Below are positions 9,501 through 18,575 of a stretch of DNA of 64,000 bases, one piece after another. The position numbers and the translations under genes are program-made. Each line of letters opens with the position of its first letter. Within the stretch, counting starts at the first letter, position 1. Location: positions 1 to 64,000 of the forward strand of contig JAJFVL010000003.1 of assembly GCA_021371855.1 (NCBI GenBank). Reading direction: 5' to 3'. Source of the DNA: Bacteroidales bacterium. GTDB taxonomy: Bacteria; Bacteroidota; Bacteroidia; Bacteroidales; VadinHA17. The notes below the pieces were generated by a model. That model searched no databases. It had not been told where the DNA came from and was given only the letters and a program-made list of their open reading frames with translations.

Positions 9501-9934
9501 TACAGATCCATGGAGGGAAAGATAATATCGTCGAGAATAATCTGTTCTATAAATGTTCGGCGGTGGTTAGTTTCTCTCCATGGGGAGAGAAACGGTGGCT
9601 AAAAACACTTGATTCTCCGGAAATCAAAAAGAAAATCTTCGAAGAAGTGGATATTCTTTCTCCTGTGTACCTTGCAAGATATCCTAACCTGAAGAACATC
9701 CGGCAGAATCCCGACAGTAATACGGTGATTAATAATCTGATAGTGGATTGCAAAAACAAGTTTCTGAGAAATAATAGTTCACAGGTTATGATTAATAATG
9801 AATCCATTGATGCCAATGGAAATAGCCTGGAAACATTTTACGATCCGGAATTATTGAAAAAATATGGATTGAAACCTATCCCATTTCACGAAATCGGACC
9901 CGGAAAACATCTTTCCGATGCTTTCATTCAATAA
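6542..9934 (+). CDS. Secreted fusion of GH29 alpha-L-fucosidase and GH141-like parallel beta-helix
   Basis: At 1130 residues this protein joins two glycosidase modules behind a signal peptide (about residues 1-20). Residues 60-470 are GH29: LGLFMHWGIHS, TTKHHDGYALWPS and DVLWLDGMN, where Asp246 is the candidate nucleophile, then a beta-sandwich. From about residue 484 (FYLSPDGNDNNPGT) to the end is a right-handed beta-helix like GH141, a family whose characterised members include an RG-II alpha-L-fucosidase and a xylanase. The helix resembles the separate gene at 14416. Both modules could remove fucose or related sugars from the same glycan. The module assignment is firm for GH29 and moderate for GH141. 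Confidence 0.85.
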   Translation: MKRSVYCFILLLLTASGATAQLNSYPESYKIEKKDIERAHQIISTPLSGEVVMPSTNPEAQWYPDATLGLFMHWGIHSVVGAQPSWDMIAHYIWGGKVSPPDKYYALANQFNPQNYDPEKWLNAAKDAGFTYAVLTTKHHDGYALWPSKYGIGTKQYMNGRDLLKPYVEACHKAGLKVGFYFSPRDWHFPGLMHPNEYDSEKWHDIPPINDTVANYQAYERFLGFVLTQIEEILTRYGKIDVLWLDGMNFRGVSDMHTKQIYTWIRSLQPGMVINDRWSDIINPDDPVGSAVRIGDFTTPFECTRPTYVPSKWWEHCDIWTSGGGGWGYDKTGTFRPYSWFFEHLVASRSLGGNFLINVGPDGNGEMHPNYYRNLENIATWMKHSRESVLGAGPTPGVEFSNVMITTRDNNWYLHLLPEFKGQVSLKTDKRPQSVTLLRTGENVTYSYWDGFIKFTVPADLRTGMDDVVKVQFSSSSPEVNMLQFYLSPDGNDNNPGTLAAPFRSLERARDVVRIARKKSADKTIIVNIGSGTFHLESPVVFTSEDSGNENARTIYKANVGEDPVLTGSKALEKWKLLTDKQKLDLLDPSARRKVFVTDLKSAGISDYGDPSKAGSRPELFCNGELQTLARWPNDGLTKAGLSRGETELPPTYIGVRGTKEGTFEYIGKRQNRWTNEKDARVGGYWYWDWSEECQKVKNVDTVNKIIHICEPYHSYGYKDSLRYFGLNLFCEIDQPGEWYLERNSGLLYWYPPEGIKPDQAKVTLTVFNAPYMIELKNCSYMTLQGLTFQESRGSAALISEGSNCLISDCRIERFGLDGIHINEGTHHGISGCMLSTFGYGGIKIKGGDRKTLTPANHFVENSVVEHFSLFKRTYEPAVHIDGCGHRISNNRFSYSSSSAMRLEGNDLLIEYNEISNVVNESDDQGGIDIFYNPSYQGIVIRYNHWSDITGGTRHGAAGVRLDDMISGVLIYGNIFERCGALNFGAVQIHGGKDNIVENNLFYKCSAVVSFSPWGEKRWLKTLDSPEIKKKIFEEVDILSPVYLARYPNLKNIRQNPDSNTVINNLIVDCKNKFLRNNSSQVMINNESIDANGNSLETFYDPELLKKYGLKPIPFHEIGPGKHLSDAFIQ

Positions 9935-9959
9935 ATCGTGGAGTAGTCAATTAATTTAA

Positions 9960-10037
9960 ATCAGAGAAATTGAATTCAAAAATATTCCTGATGACAGTGT
10001 TCCAAAAAACAGAAAAGCTTATATTGTATTGGATTAA
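9960..10037 (+). pseudogene. Possible short coding remnant (25 residues, no start)
   Basis: An open frame bounded by stops ends with FKNIPDDSVPKNRKAYIVLD, which reads like the carboxy end of a secreted enzyme. There is no start codon, promoter or upstream continuation. It may be debris of a replaced gene or chance. Confidence 0.2.
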
Positions 10038-10051
10038 AAGATAATAATATG

Positions 10052-10160
10052 AAACCCACATGATTGATCCAGAACATAAACAGGAATGAACATAATTCAT
10101 TTTCAATCATGTGTGGTTCTCCCGCCTTGGCGGGAACCTTTAAAATTAAATTATATACGT
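10052..10160 (+). repeat. Two-hairpin leader element, copy 1, ending at a start codon
   Basis: An outer stem (AAACCCACATGATTGA at 10052-10067 with its imperfect complement at 10103-10118) is followed by a small perfect hairpin TCCCGCC-TT-GGCGGGA (10120-10135), then an AT-rich tail (TTTAAAATTAAATTATA, then TACGT) that runs directly into the ATG at 10161. Related copies lie at 31515-31720 (minus), 45681-45771 (minus) and 51377-51469 (plus). The last 57 bases match the 31.5 kb copy with only about five differences. Confidence 0.75.
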
Positions 10161-10922
10161 ATGAAAAAAATATCTAGACGAAATTTGTTGAAAATGTCAG
10201 GGATTCCGCTTGGAGCAGCTGCATTTGGATTTACACCTTATTCAGTAGAAGCAAAAGGTGCTGTAACACAAGAAAAAAATCTTAAGATTGTCGTTGTGGG
10301 AGCACACCCCGACGATCCGGAAACCGGATGTGGCGGAACCATGATATTGTATGCAACTGAAGGACACGAGGTTGTTTCAGCCTATCTTACCCGCGGGGAA
10401 GCAGGTATTCATGGAAAATCTTATGAAGAAGCATCACTGATAAGGACAAATGAAGCTTTGGAAGCATGTAAAGTAATGAAGGCCAGAGCTGTATTCCTGA
10501 GACAAATTGATGGCAGTTGTGAAATCACAGCAGATCGTTACATTGAAATGTATGATTTTCTGAAATCTGAAAATCCGGATATCGTTTTTACACATTGGCC
10601 TGTTGATACTCACCGCGATCACCGTATTTGCTCAATTCTGGTATATGACGCATGGTTAAAACTGAACCGGGGATTCGACCTTTATTATTTTGAAGTTGAA
10701 TCTGGAGGACAAACTCAAAACTTCCCTCCTACAAATTTTGTCGACATAAGTTCTGTTATTGAAAAAAAACATGCTGCATGTTTTTGCCATGAGAGTCAGA
10801 ATATGGTGCATGTTTACAGTGAATTTCATGAACATATGGAAAAATTCAGAGGGATGCAGGCAAATTGTAAATATGCAGAAGCTTTTATAAAGCATAATCA
10901 ATCCTTCACTAAAATATTCTGA
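10161..10922 (+). CDS. Tat-exported PIG-L family deacetylase
   Basis: A 253-residue zinc-dependent N-deacetylase of the PIG-L/LmbE family. The metal-binding AHPDD motif is at residues 48-52 and the HRDH motif at 151-154. The N-terminus has SRRNLLKMSG followed by a small-residue hydrophobic stretch, a near-consensus twin-arginine signal, so the enzyme should fold in the cytoplasm and be exported. The frame is open from an ATG at 10086, but the 10161 start matches the signal peptide and the shared leader element. It may deacetylate N-acetyl sugars released from the glycan. Confidence 0.85.
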   Translation: MKKISRRNLLKMSGIPLGAAAFGFTPYSVEAKGAVTQEKNLKIVVVGAHPDDPETGCGGTMILYATEGHEVVSAYLTRGEAGIHGKSYEEASLIRTNEALEACKVMKARAVFLRQIDGSCEITADRYIEMYDFLKSENPDIVFTHWPVDTHRDHRICSILVYDAWLKLNRGFDLYYFEVESGGQTQNFPPTNFVDISSVIEKKHAACFCHESQNMVHVYSEFHEHMEKFRGMQANCKYAEAFIKHNQSFTKIF

Positions 10923-10958
10923 TAAAGGAACGTTTTCTAAATTTTAAATACCTGGACC

Positions 10959-11906
10959 ATGAAAATTAGAGTATTAATTCAAATCAGTGTTTTATGTGCA
11001 GTAATGACGTTATGGGCTTGCAATAGCAAATCAAAAAATGTTGCTGCGACAAATAAGAACAAAGATTTTTCGTCTGAAATGGTTGAATTTGTTCCATACA
11101 AAGACAATCCTGTTTTTAAAGGCACAGGAGAAAATACATGGGATAAGAAGATCCGCGAACGTGGATACATTTTATTCGAAGACGATCTTTATAAAATGTG
11201 GTATACGGGCTATAATCCCGACACTGAGGAAGAGAAATACTTAGGTTATGCAACATCACCGGATGGTATTAACTGGAAAAAATATTCCGACAGACCTGTT
11301 TTCAACAGTAAATGGACCGAGGATATGTTCGTAACAAAAAACAGAGATACATATTATATGTATGCAGAAGGTAAAAATGACATTGCCCATTTGCTCGTTT
11401 CAAATGATGGTATTAACTGGAACGAAAAAGGCGATTTAGTGATCAGAACAACTAACGGAGAAACGATTCCCGGTCCTTACGGCACTCCTTCGGTATGGAT
11501 AGAAAATGATAAATGGTATCTCTTTTATGAACGCAAGGATTCAGCTATCTGGATTGCTACATCTGATGACAGGATCAATTGGACAAATGTGCAGGATGAT
11601 CCCGTTCTGAAACCGGGCCCGGAGATATATGATGCTGGTGCTGTAGCCGTGAACCAGGTTGTTAAGTTTGGCGGGAAATATTATCTCTATTACCATGCCA
11701 CAGCGGGGAGTGACTGGCAGCACACAAAGGCTCCTGTTATATGGACCTCCAATACAGCAATGTCAACGGATCTGATTCACTGGACAAAATATCCCGGCAA
11801 CCCGATTGTGGAAGGCGACCACTCAAGCCCGATACTGGTTTTTGATGGAAACAAACCAAGCCTTTACACAATGCATCCGGAAGTATGCCGGTATTTACCA
11901 AAATAA
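10959..11906 (+). CDS. Five-bladed beta-propeller glycosidase, GH43/GH117/GH130-like lipoprotein
   Basis: A 315-residue protein with a lipobox (LWAC, Cys21), so it is probably anchored in the outer membrane. It has recurring propeller-blade motifs, YKMWYTGYN, GYATSPDGINWKKY, LLVSNDGINW and IATSDDRINW, typical of furanosidase and phosphorylase clans. The family within the clan cannot be settled by eye. It lies 36 bases after the PIG-L gene and 14 bases before the GH3 gene, so the three are likely co-transcribed. Possible roles include alpha-L-arabinofuranosidase or a related exo-glycosidase. Confidence 0.65.
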   Translation: MKIRVLIQISVLCAVMTLWACNSKSKNVAATNKNKDFSSEMVEFVPYKDNPVFKGTGENTWDKKIRERGYILFEDDLYKMWYTGYNPDTEEEKYLGYATSPDGINWKKYSDRPVFNSKWTEDMFVTKNRDTYYMYAEGKNDIAHLLVSNDGINWNEKGDLVIRTTNGETIPGPYGTPSVWIENDKWYLFYERKDSAIWIATSDDRINWTNVQDDPVLKPGPEIYDAGAVAVNQVVKFGGKYYLYYHATAGSDWQHTKAPVIWTSNTAMSTDLIHWTKYPGNPIVEGDHSSPILVFDGNKPSLYTMHPEVCRYLPK

Positions 11907-11920
11907 TAATCAAACGATAT

Positions 11921-14353
11921 ATGAATATTCGAAAACCAGAATATAGACTCTTGCAATGCATTAAATTATTAGTGTTGCTGATATTCCTGTTTGTTTTTGA
12001 AGGGATAGAAACAAAGAGTGTTTTTGGACAGGTTCCAAAAATAAAGGAAACGCCTTTATATAGAGATGCTTCAGCAACTGTTGAGCAGAGGGTGAAAGAT
12101 TTATTAAGCAGGATGACCCTCGAAGAAAAAATCGGACAGCTTTCCTGTCAGCTTGGATGGGAAATGTATTCAAAGTCAGGCAATAAGATAGCACCCTCAG
12201 AGAGTTTTAAAAAGGTTGTAAAAGAGCAGAATATCGGGATGATCTATGGGACTTTACGAGCAGACCCCTGGACACAAAAAACATTAAAAACAGGTTTGAC
12301 TCCTGTTCAGGCAGCTGCGGCAACTAATGCTTTACAACGTTATATTATTGAAAACACGCGTTTGGGAATTCCTTTATTGCTTGCTGAAGAGTGTGCTCAT
12401 GGTCATATGGCTATTGGTACGACTGTTTTTCCCACATCAATCGGACAGGGTAGTACCTGGGATCCAGATTTAATTGAACGTATGGCTTCGTCAATTGCCG
12501 AAGAGACCCGGATTCAGGGCGCTCACATAGGATATGGCCCTATTCTGGATATTGCCCGCGACCCGCGCTGGTCACGTGTCGAGGAAACTTTCGGCGAAGA
12601 CCAGTATCTCACAGGCCGTATGGGAGTAGCAATGGTTAAAGGATTTCAGGGAAACGATTTGAAAAGCGGTGTTAATATTATTTCCACGTTGAAACATTTT
12701 ACAGCTTATGGTATTTCAGAAGGGGGCCATAATGGAGGAAGTGTCAACGTGGGACAACATGAACTTTTTCAAAACTTCCTGACTCCATTTCATGAAGCTG
12801 TAGATGCAGGAGCGTTATCAATTATGACAGCTTATAATACAATTGACGGAACTCCTTGCAGTTCAAACCGTTATTTACTGACTGACGTCGTACGTAAAGA
12901 ATGGGGATTTAATGGATTTTTTATATCGGATTTAGGCGCAATCCCTGCTCTGGTATCTGGTCAACGGGTGACTGACACCCCGGCGAAGGCAACTGCCCTG
13001 GCTTTTAATGCCGGGGAGGATGTTGACCTTGGTGGCAATGGTTATGGAAAGAATCTGTATGATGCGATCCAAAGCGGACTTGTGAGTATGTCTGATATTG
13101 ATGTGGCAGTACGAAAAGTATTGAAACTGAAATTTGAAATAGGCCTTTTTGAAAATCCGTATGTGGATACCAAAAAAGCCGGAGAAATTGTCAGAAACAA
13201 TGATCATATTGATCTGGCCGGACAGGTTGCACGGGAATCAATTATACTTCTGAAAAATAAAGATAATGCATTACCACTGAGAAAGAATCTGAAAAACATC
13301 GCGGTTATTGGACCAAATGCTGATAATATGTATAATCAGCTGGGCGATTATACGGCTCCTCAGAAGGAAAATGATATCGTTACTGTACTTAAAGGAGTAA
13401 AAGCTAAAGTCTCATCAGCGACGAAAATTACTTATGTAAAAGGATGCTCAATCCGTGATACTTTAGAGAATTCAATCACAGAAGCGGTTGATGCTGCAGG
13501 AAAAGCAGATGTGGCAATTCTGGTTCTTGGTGGTTCAAGTGCCCGTGATTTCAGAACTGATTATGAAACTACCGGCGCTGCATCAGTCTCTGAAACCAAA
13601 GAAAAAAAGATGATCAGCGATATGGAGTGCGGCGAGGGATTCGATCGTTCTTCACTTGATTTGTTGGGGAAACAATCTGAATTGCTGAAAAGAGTAACCG
13701 GAACGGGAACTCCTGTGGTACTTGTATTGATCGAAGGCCGTCCCCTCGATCTTAACTGGGCTTCTGAAAACGTTCAGGCCATAATCCAGGCTTGGTATCC
13801 CGGACAGGAGGGAGGTAAGGCCATTTCTGACGTATTATTCGGAGATTATAATCCTGCCGGACGATTACCTGTTTCCATACCCAGATCAGTTGGACAGCTT
13901 CCCGTTTATTATAACTACGGCAGCCCTGAACGGAGAAATTATGTAGAAACTGTTGCAAGTCCGCTATATACCTTCGGTTATGGACTGAGTTACACCAGAT
14001 TTGAATATAGTAACTTACAGATGAATGTTACGGGGAATAAGAAAAATTTAACCGTTAATATGAAATTTGACTTGAAGAATATTGGTGACAGGGATGGTGA
14101 CGAAGTAACTCAATTGTATGTCCGTGATTTAGTGGGTTCGGTTGTTACACCTATGAAACAGCTTAAGAGATTTCAGAGGGTGTCGCTAAAAGCCGGGGAA
14201 CAAAAAACAATATCATTTGAATTGAATGCAAATGATCTTGCACTTCTTAATACTGAAATGCAATGGGTAGTTGAACCAGGAGCTTTTTCTTTGATGATAG
14301 GATCCTCTTCAGATAACATCAGGCTAAATACCAAATTTACAGTCAATGAATAA
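11921..14353 (+). CDS. GH3 family beta-glycosidase, exported
   Basis: An 810-residue GH3 enzyme: signal segment (residues about 12-30), (beta/alpha)8 domain with the GPILDIARDPRWSR block and the nucleophile motif FFISDLGAI (Asp337), alpha/beta sandwich, and a C-terminal fibronectin-III-like domain. The open frame begins at 11885 inside the previous gene; the ATG at 11921 gives a proper signal. GH3 enzymes are exo-acting beta-glucosidases or xylosidases, among others, and finish oligosaccharide breakdown in the periplasm. A second GH3 with a PA14 insert lies at 24934; the two are different subtypes. Confidence 0.88.
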   Translation: MNIRKPEYRLLQCIKLLVLLIFLFVFEGIETKSVFGQVPKIKETPLYRDASATVEQRVKDLLSRMTLEEKIGQLSCQLGWEMYSKSGNKIAPSESFKKVVKEQNIGMIYGTLRADPWTQKTLKTGLTPVQAAAATNALQRYIIENTRLGIPLLLAEECAHGHMAIGTTVFPTSIGQGSTWDPDLIERMASSIAEETRIQGAHIGYGPILDIARDPRWSRVEETFGEDQYLTGRMGVAMVKGFQGNDLKSGVNIISTLKHFTAYGISEGGHNGGSVNVGQHELFQNFLTPFHEAVDAGALSIMTAYNTIDGTPCSSNRYLLTDVVRKEWGFNGFFISDLGAIPALVSGQRVTDTPAKATALAFNAGEDVDLGGNGYGKNLYDAIQSGLVSMSDIDVAVRKVLKLKFEIGLFENPYVDTKKAGEIVRNNDHIDLAGQVARESIILLKNKDNALPLRKNLKNIAVIGPNADNMYNQLGDYTAPQKENDIVTVLKGVKAKVSSATKITYVKGCSIRDTLENSITEAVDAAGKADVAILVLGGSSARDFRTDYETTGAASVSETKEKKMISDMECGEGFDRSSLDLLGKQSELLKRVTGTGTPVVLVLIEGRPLDLNWASENVQAIIQAWYPGQEGGKAISDVLFGDYNPAGRLPVSIPRSVGQLPVYYNYGSPERRNYVETVASPLYTFGYGLSYTRFEYSNLQMNVTGNKKNLTVNMKFDLKNIGDRDGDEVTQLYVRDLVGSVVTPMKQLKRFQRVSLKAGEQKTISFELNANDLALLNTEMQWVVEPGAFSLMIGSSSDNIRLNTKFTVNE

Positions 14354-14415
14354 ATAAATCAATCATAATAAGCTGGTTAAGTAGTATATTGCTAATTTAA
14401 AAAAGACATATTTAC

Positions 14416-16242
14416 ATGAACAGATCCCTGATTTTTCTTGTTTTTTTGTTCATCATCGGATGCAGCACACAAAACGAATTCTATGTTTCCCCTTCGGGTA
14501 ATGACCTGGGAAAAGGCACAAAAAATAAGCCGTTCAAAACCATTCAGCAGGCACAGAAAACTGTTCGCGGAATTCTTAGGAAGGGACAAAAAAACGACAT
14601 AACTGTATGGCTTGAAAAAGGAACATACCTGCTAACGGAATCACTGATATTTGGTCAGGAAGATTCAGGACAGGATGGTTTCAAAATCCGTTATAAAGCT
14701 TCTGATACTGAGAGACCGGTTCTTTCCGGGGGAATGGAAATAAATCTATGGAAGAAAAATGACAAGGGCATCTGGGTTGCGGAAGTTCCTGATTTCGGGG
14801 GACAGGTTTTTCGTGAACTGTTTGTTAACGGATCAAGAGCAACACGGGCAAGGCATCCGAACAGTGATTTCTTAAGAATTGCTTCGGCAGGTGCTGACCG
14901 TCGTACAAATTTCAGGTTCAATCCAGGTGATTTCCCGAAACCTGATGATCCCGGGAAAGTAGAATTAGTGGTTTTACACGATTGGTCAATTTCACGGGTT
15001 ACGGTAGCCGATATTAATTTTGATGACAATAAGATCACTGCTGTGGATTCAATTGGAGCCAAATGTTTGGATTTTTTCAATCTGGATCATTGGGAAAAGA
15101 ATCCTCGTTACTTCCTTGAAAATTCACTTGCATTTCTCGATTCGGCTTATGAATGGTATTTCGACTCTGGAAAGAGGTTGCTTTATCTGATGTTACCGGA
15201 AGGTCAGAACCCTGAAAACCTTAAGATAGTTGCTCCCGTGACAGGCCCCCATCTGGTCGAAATCATAGGAACAGAACAGGAAAAAGTAAAAAATATTACT
15301 TTTGATGGAATCGCATTTCAATATTGTTCATGGTTGCTGCCCGGGAAAGGTTATGCCGGTATTCAAGCCTGCAGTTTCGATCCTCCGGATGGTAAAGGTG
15401 AATGGAGGGTGGTCCCTGCTGCCGTAAATCTGAAATGGGCTGCCAATTGTGAATTTACCGGTTGTGATTTCCTGCATCTTGGAGGTTCCGGGTTGTGGTT
15501 TGCCACCGGTTGTACCAACTGTAAAGCAGAAAATTCGCATTTTGAGGATATCTCAGGGAATGGAATAATGGTGGGAGAGGGCAACGACAGGATAGAACAC
15601 AATGACTTGTGGTGGAAAACTGTCCCTGATCAGGTAGCAACCGGAAATATGGTCCTGAATAATGTTGTAATCCAATGCGGAAAACAGTTTTTCGGTGCAG
15701 TAGGCATATGGTGCGGTTTGACTGTCGGCACGACCATAAGCGAAAATCAGGTCCACAATCTGCCTTACACCGGTATATCTGTGGGATGGGAATGGAGCCC
15801 TGTGCCAACTCCATGCCGGGAAAACAAACTGACACGGAATCATATTCACCACATCATGGAGATACTTAGTGACGGCGGAGGTATTTATATGCTTGGATTG
15901 CAACCTCAGAGCGTTATCTCTGATAATCTCATTCACCATGTGAAAATCAATGCTGGTCGTGCGGAAAGTAATGGAATGTTTCTTGATGAAGGAACCACTG
16001 ATGTGGTAATTTCAGGGAACATAATTTATAACATTGCCAAATCGCCGCTGCGGTTTCACAAAGCTACAAATAACCTTGTAAAGGATAATATTCTGAGTTG
16101 CGGCGAAGCAACTCCTCCTGTCAGGTATAACAGTACTCCTGAAGAATATATCAAACTGGAAAATAACCAGATACTGCATGATTCCAATCCTGAACACATT
16201 AAATTACTGGAAGATGCTGTGATGAAATGGGAAAATAGATAG
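14416..16242 (+). CDS. GH141-like right-handed beta-helix lipoprotein
   Basis: A 608-residue protein with a lipobox (IIGC, Cys16). From NEFYVSPSGNDLGKGT it follows the same pattern as the C-terminal module of the protein at 6542: a KPFKTIQQAQ strand, the EDSGQDGFKIRYKA block, RPVLSGG, then a run of short N/G-rich helix rungs such as SGNGIMVGEGND and NHIHHIMEILSDGGGIY. GH141 members are inverting or retaining glycosidases acting on fucose or xylan. It is presented as GH141-like because the catalytic residues of the family cannot be verified here. Confidence 0.7.
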   Translation: MNRSLIFLVFLFIIGCSTQNEFYVSPSGNDLGKGTKNKPFKTIQQAQKTVRGILRKGQKNDITVWLEKGTYLLTESLIFGQEDSGQDGFKIRYKASDTERPVLSGGMEINLWKKNDKGIWVAEVPDFGGQVFRELFVNGSRATRARHPNSDFLRIASAGADRRTNFRFNPGDFPKPDDPGKVELVVLHDWSISRVTVADINFDDNKITAVDSIGAKCLDFFNLDHWEKNPRYFLENSLAFLDSAYEWYFDSGKRLLYLMLPEGQNPENLKIVAPVTGPHLVEIIGTEQEKVKNITFDGIAFQYCSWLLPGKGYAGIQACSFDPPDGKGEWRVVPAAVNLKWAANCEFTGCDFLHLGGSGLWFATGCTNCKAENSHFEDISGNGIMVGEGNDRIEHNDLWWKTVPDQVATGNMVLNNVVIQCGKQFFGAVGIWCGLTVGTTISENQVHNLPYTGISVGWEWSPVPTPCRENKLTRNHIHHIMEILSDGGGIYMLGLQPQSVISDNLIHHVKINAGRAESNGMFLDEGTTDVVISGNIIYNIAKSPLRFHKATNNLVKDNILSCGEATPPVRYNSTPEEYIKLENNQILHDSNPEHIKLLEDAVMKWENR

Positions 16243-16358
16243 TATACACTTTGTGAATTTATGTGTATGATTCCTTATCATAAATTTTCTTTTATAATTT
16301 TATCTGTTTTTGTGCCAATTGGTAATCTTCTTAAATATTAATGGAAATGGGAATGGGA

Positions 16359-18554
16359 ATGAACTTTAGAACCTTGTTATACATTCACTATCTTTGTTTT
16401 ATATTACTGCTTTTTGCTGTTGTTCAGGGATGTACCTCCAATAAGAAAAATGGCATAAACCTTAGTTGTAACGAAGAGAACGACCTCTACAAGGTTTTAA
16501 AAGATAATAAGATAGCCTGTAACCGGTACAATACTCCAAAAGAGGCAATAGACTATGCCTCTGAAGGATCAGGTGTCATGATCCTGGCCGATGGCTACCC
16601 GGGAAAAACAACTTTGATGGATTCTTTACTTCTCAAAAAAGCAATTATTAAAAAACTTAAGCTCTATTTAGAATATCCATCCTGGTTACCCGGTATGACA
16701 TCGGCGGTTCCACGGCCTACCACATTGGAGCGTGTAGTGGTCACCACAGACTCAATTGAACATCTTTCAAGGATGCAGATACTGGCCTTGCACGATTGTA
16801 ATTTTGTTCCCATTACCACAGAGAATCCTCTTCTCTCCCTAAGCAAAGTTGCCGGATTCGACCGTGCTGTCTATGGTTTGGATGAAGATACAGAAATCAA
16901 TGCAATATTATTTGAACTACCCGCTTATGGATTAATGGTTTCAACAACTAAGCTGAGCCAGTTCATCTCTGCGCGTTATGCACCGAAAGTGGCAATGCAG
17001 GCAATCTGGAATTATATTTTAAACTGGTTAGAGAATAGCAAGCTCTCTGATCGTGTTATTGATTGGGCCCCTGATGTTCTACCGTCATATACCTGCGATC
17101 AGAAACTTCCTCCTGATGCAGGACGTTTAGCTGTCCGGAGGGGAATAGACTGGCATACAACAGCCAAAATGCTTCTGAATGAACAAGGTTGGGATGAATA
17201 TAAACAACTATGGAATCTGAATGATTCAAATATGCATACTACTGTGCCATCTGTTAATAATGCTGCACCCAAGCCTGAAGCACAAGCTGGAGACGGAAGA
17301 TTTGGAGTGCTGGAAGGTATAGCTTCACATGTAAATCTCGATGGGAGCCAGCCCACACGGTGGTGGCTTCGAAGTGATTCAAATGGTGAAAGTTCCCTGG
17401 CTTTTGCACTCAGATGGGCAATGGATGGGGATTCTCTTAGCAAGGTAGTTGCAGGGAATCTGCTTGATTGGCTTTATTTTACTTCCGGATTGTTCCAGAC
17501 AGACTCAACCAAAGCAAATTACGGATTACTTTTCTGGGCCCCGGGAAACGCACAGGCTCTCTATCAGGATAACGATATTAAAGCTATTCTTGGTTGTATC
17601 GGAACTTCAGGTATTCTGAATACAGACCGTTGGGATGAAGTTCTTGTTAAGGATATACTGGGAAACTTCAGAACAACAGGTGTAAACGGATTCCGGGGCA
17701 GGCGGCTGGAAAGTCCCGATGTACTCCGTGATGGCTGGAAAAGTTACTGGGACAAAAATACCATACAGTTACAGCCTCATTATGAGGCCTGGACGTGGTC
17801 CTCTTATCTGTGGCTATATGATAAGACTCACTGGAAGCCTCTTTTAGAGAAGACCCGAAAGGCTATAAGCACAATGATGAAAGCTTATCCTGACAATTGG
17901 CGATGGACAAACGGGATCCAACAGGAGCGTGGACGGATGCTTCTTCCCCTGGCATGGCTTATCAGGGTTGATGACCGTCCTGAATATCGTGCATGGTTGA
18001 AACTTATTGCTGATGATATTGAAAAATGTCAGGACGAATCAGGAGCAATCAGGGAGGAACTTGGCTCTTTGGATCACGGAGATTATGTTCCGCCAAAATC
18101 AAACGCAGCCTATGGTACAAACGAGGCTCCTTTGATACAGGAAAACGGAGATTGCGTTTCAGACTTGTTATACACTTCTAATTTTGCCTTTTTAGGACTT
18201 CACGAAGCTTATGCTTCAACGGGAGATGAACAATTCAAAAGGATGTCCGATAAGCTTGCAGATTTTCTTATCCGGATTCAGGTTCGGAGTAAAAAACACA
18301 GTGAACTGGATGGCGGCTGGTTCCGGGCTTTCGATTACAGGCAATGGGAATATTTCGGGTCAAATGCCGACTCGGGATGGGGTGCATGGTCAATTGAAAC
18401 GGGATGGACCCAGGCCTGGCTACCAACTGTTCTTGCTATGAGGGAGTTGAACAACAACCTTTGGGATATTTCAAAAAACAGTAAGGTCTCAACACACTTT
18501 GATGCGATACGCAGACAGATGATACCGGATGAAATACTGACCGGGATAAATTAG
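16359..18554 (+). CDS. Unrecognised lipoprotein, probable (alpha/alpha)-toroid in C-terminal half
   Basis: Four in-frame ATGs follow each other (16341 to 16359); the last gives a compact lipoprotein signal with VQGC (Cys25), for 731 residues. The N-terminal 200 residues look like an alpha/beta domain (SGVMILADGYPG, FELPAYGLMVSTT) resembling class I amidotransferase/ThuA-like folds. Residues 300-720 are rich in aromatic helical repeats (AWTWSSYLWLYDK, DGGWFRAFDYRQWEYFG, ETGWTQAWLP), like (alpha/alpha)6 glycosidases. No family could be named. Its central place in the island, 21 bases before a URO-D-like gene, suggests a role in the same glycan pathway. Confidence 0.6.
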   Translation: MNFRTLLYIHYLCFILLLFAVVQGCTSNKKNGINLSCNEENDLYKVLKDNKIACNRYNTPKEAIDYASEGSGVMILADGYPGKTTLMDSLLLKKAIIKKLKLYLEYPSWLPGMTSAVPRPTTLERVVVTTDSIEHLSRMQILALHDCNFVPITTENPLLSLSKVAGFDRAVYGLDEDTEINAILFELPAYGLMVSTTKLSQFISARYAPKVAMQAIWNYILNWLENSKLSDRVIDWAPDVLPSYTCDQKLPPDAGRLAVRRGIDWHTTAKMLLNEQGWDEYKQLWNLNDSNMHTTVPSVNNAAPKPEAQAGDGRFGVLEGIASHVNLDGSQPTRWWLRSDSNGESSLAFALRWAMDGDSLSKVVAGNLLDWLYFTSGLFQTDSTKANYGLLFWAPGNAQALYQDNDIKAILGCIGTSGILNTDRWDEVLVKDILGNFRTTGVNGFRGRRLESPDVLRDGWKSYWDKNTIQLQPHYEAWTWSSYLWLYDKTHWKPLLEKTRKAISTMMKAYPDNWRWTNGIQQERGRMLLPLAWLIRVDDRPEYRAWLKLIADDIEKCQDESGAIREELGSLDHGDYVPPKSNAAYGTNEAPLIQENGDCVSDLLYTSNFAFLGLHEAYASTGDEQFKRMSDKLADFLIRIQVRSKKHSELDGGWFRAFDYRQWEYFGSNADSGWGAWSIETGWTQAWLPTVLAMRELNNNLWDISKNSKVSTHFDAIRRQMIPDEILTGIN

Positions 18555-18575
18555 TTCAATGATATCTTAACTGAA

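Noticed and set aside
15455..15939. Two overlapping minus-strand frames of over 120 codons inside the GH141-like gene
   Set aside because: They are mirror frames of a strongly supported coding region and have no recognisable features.
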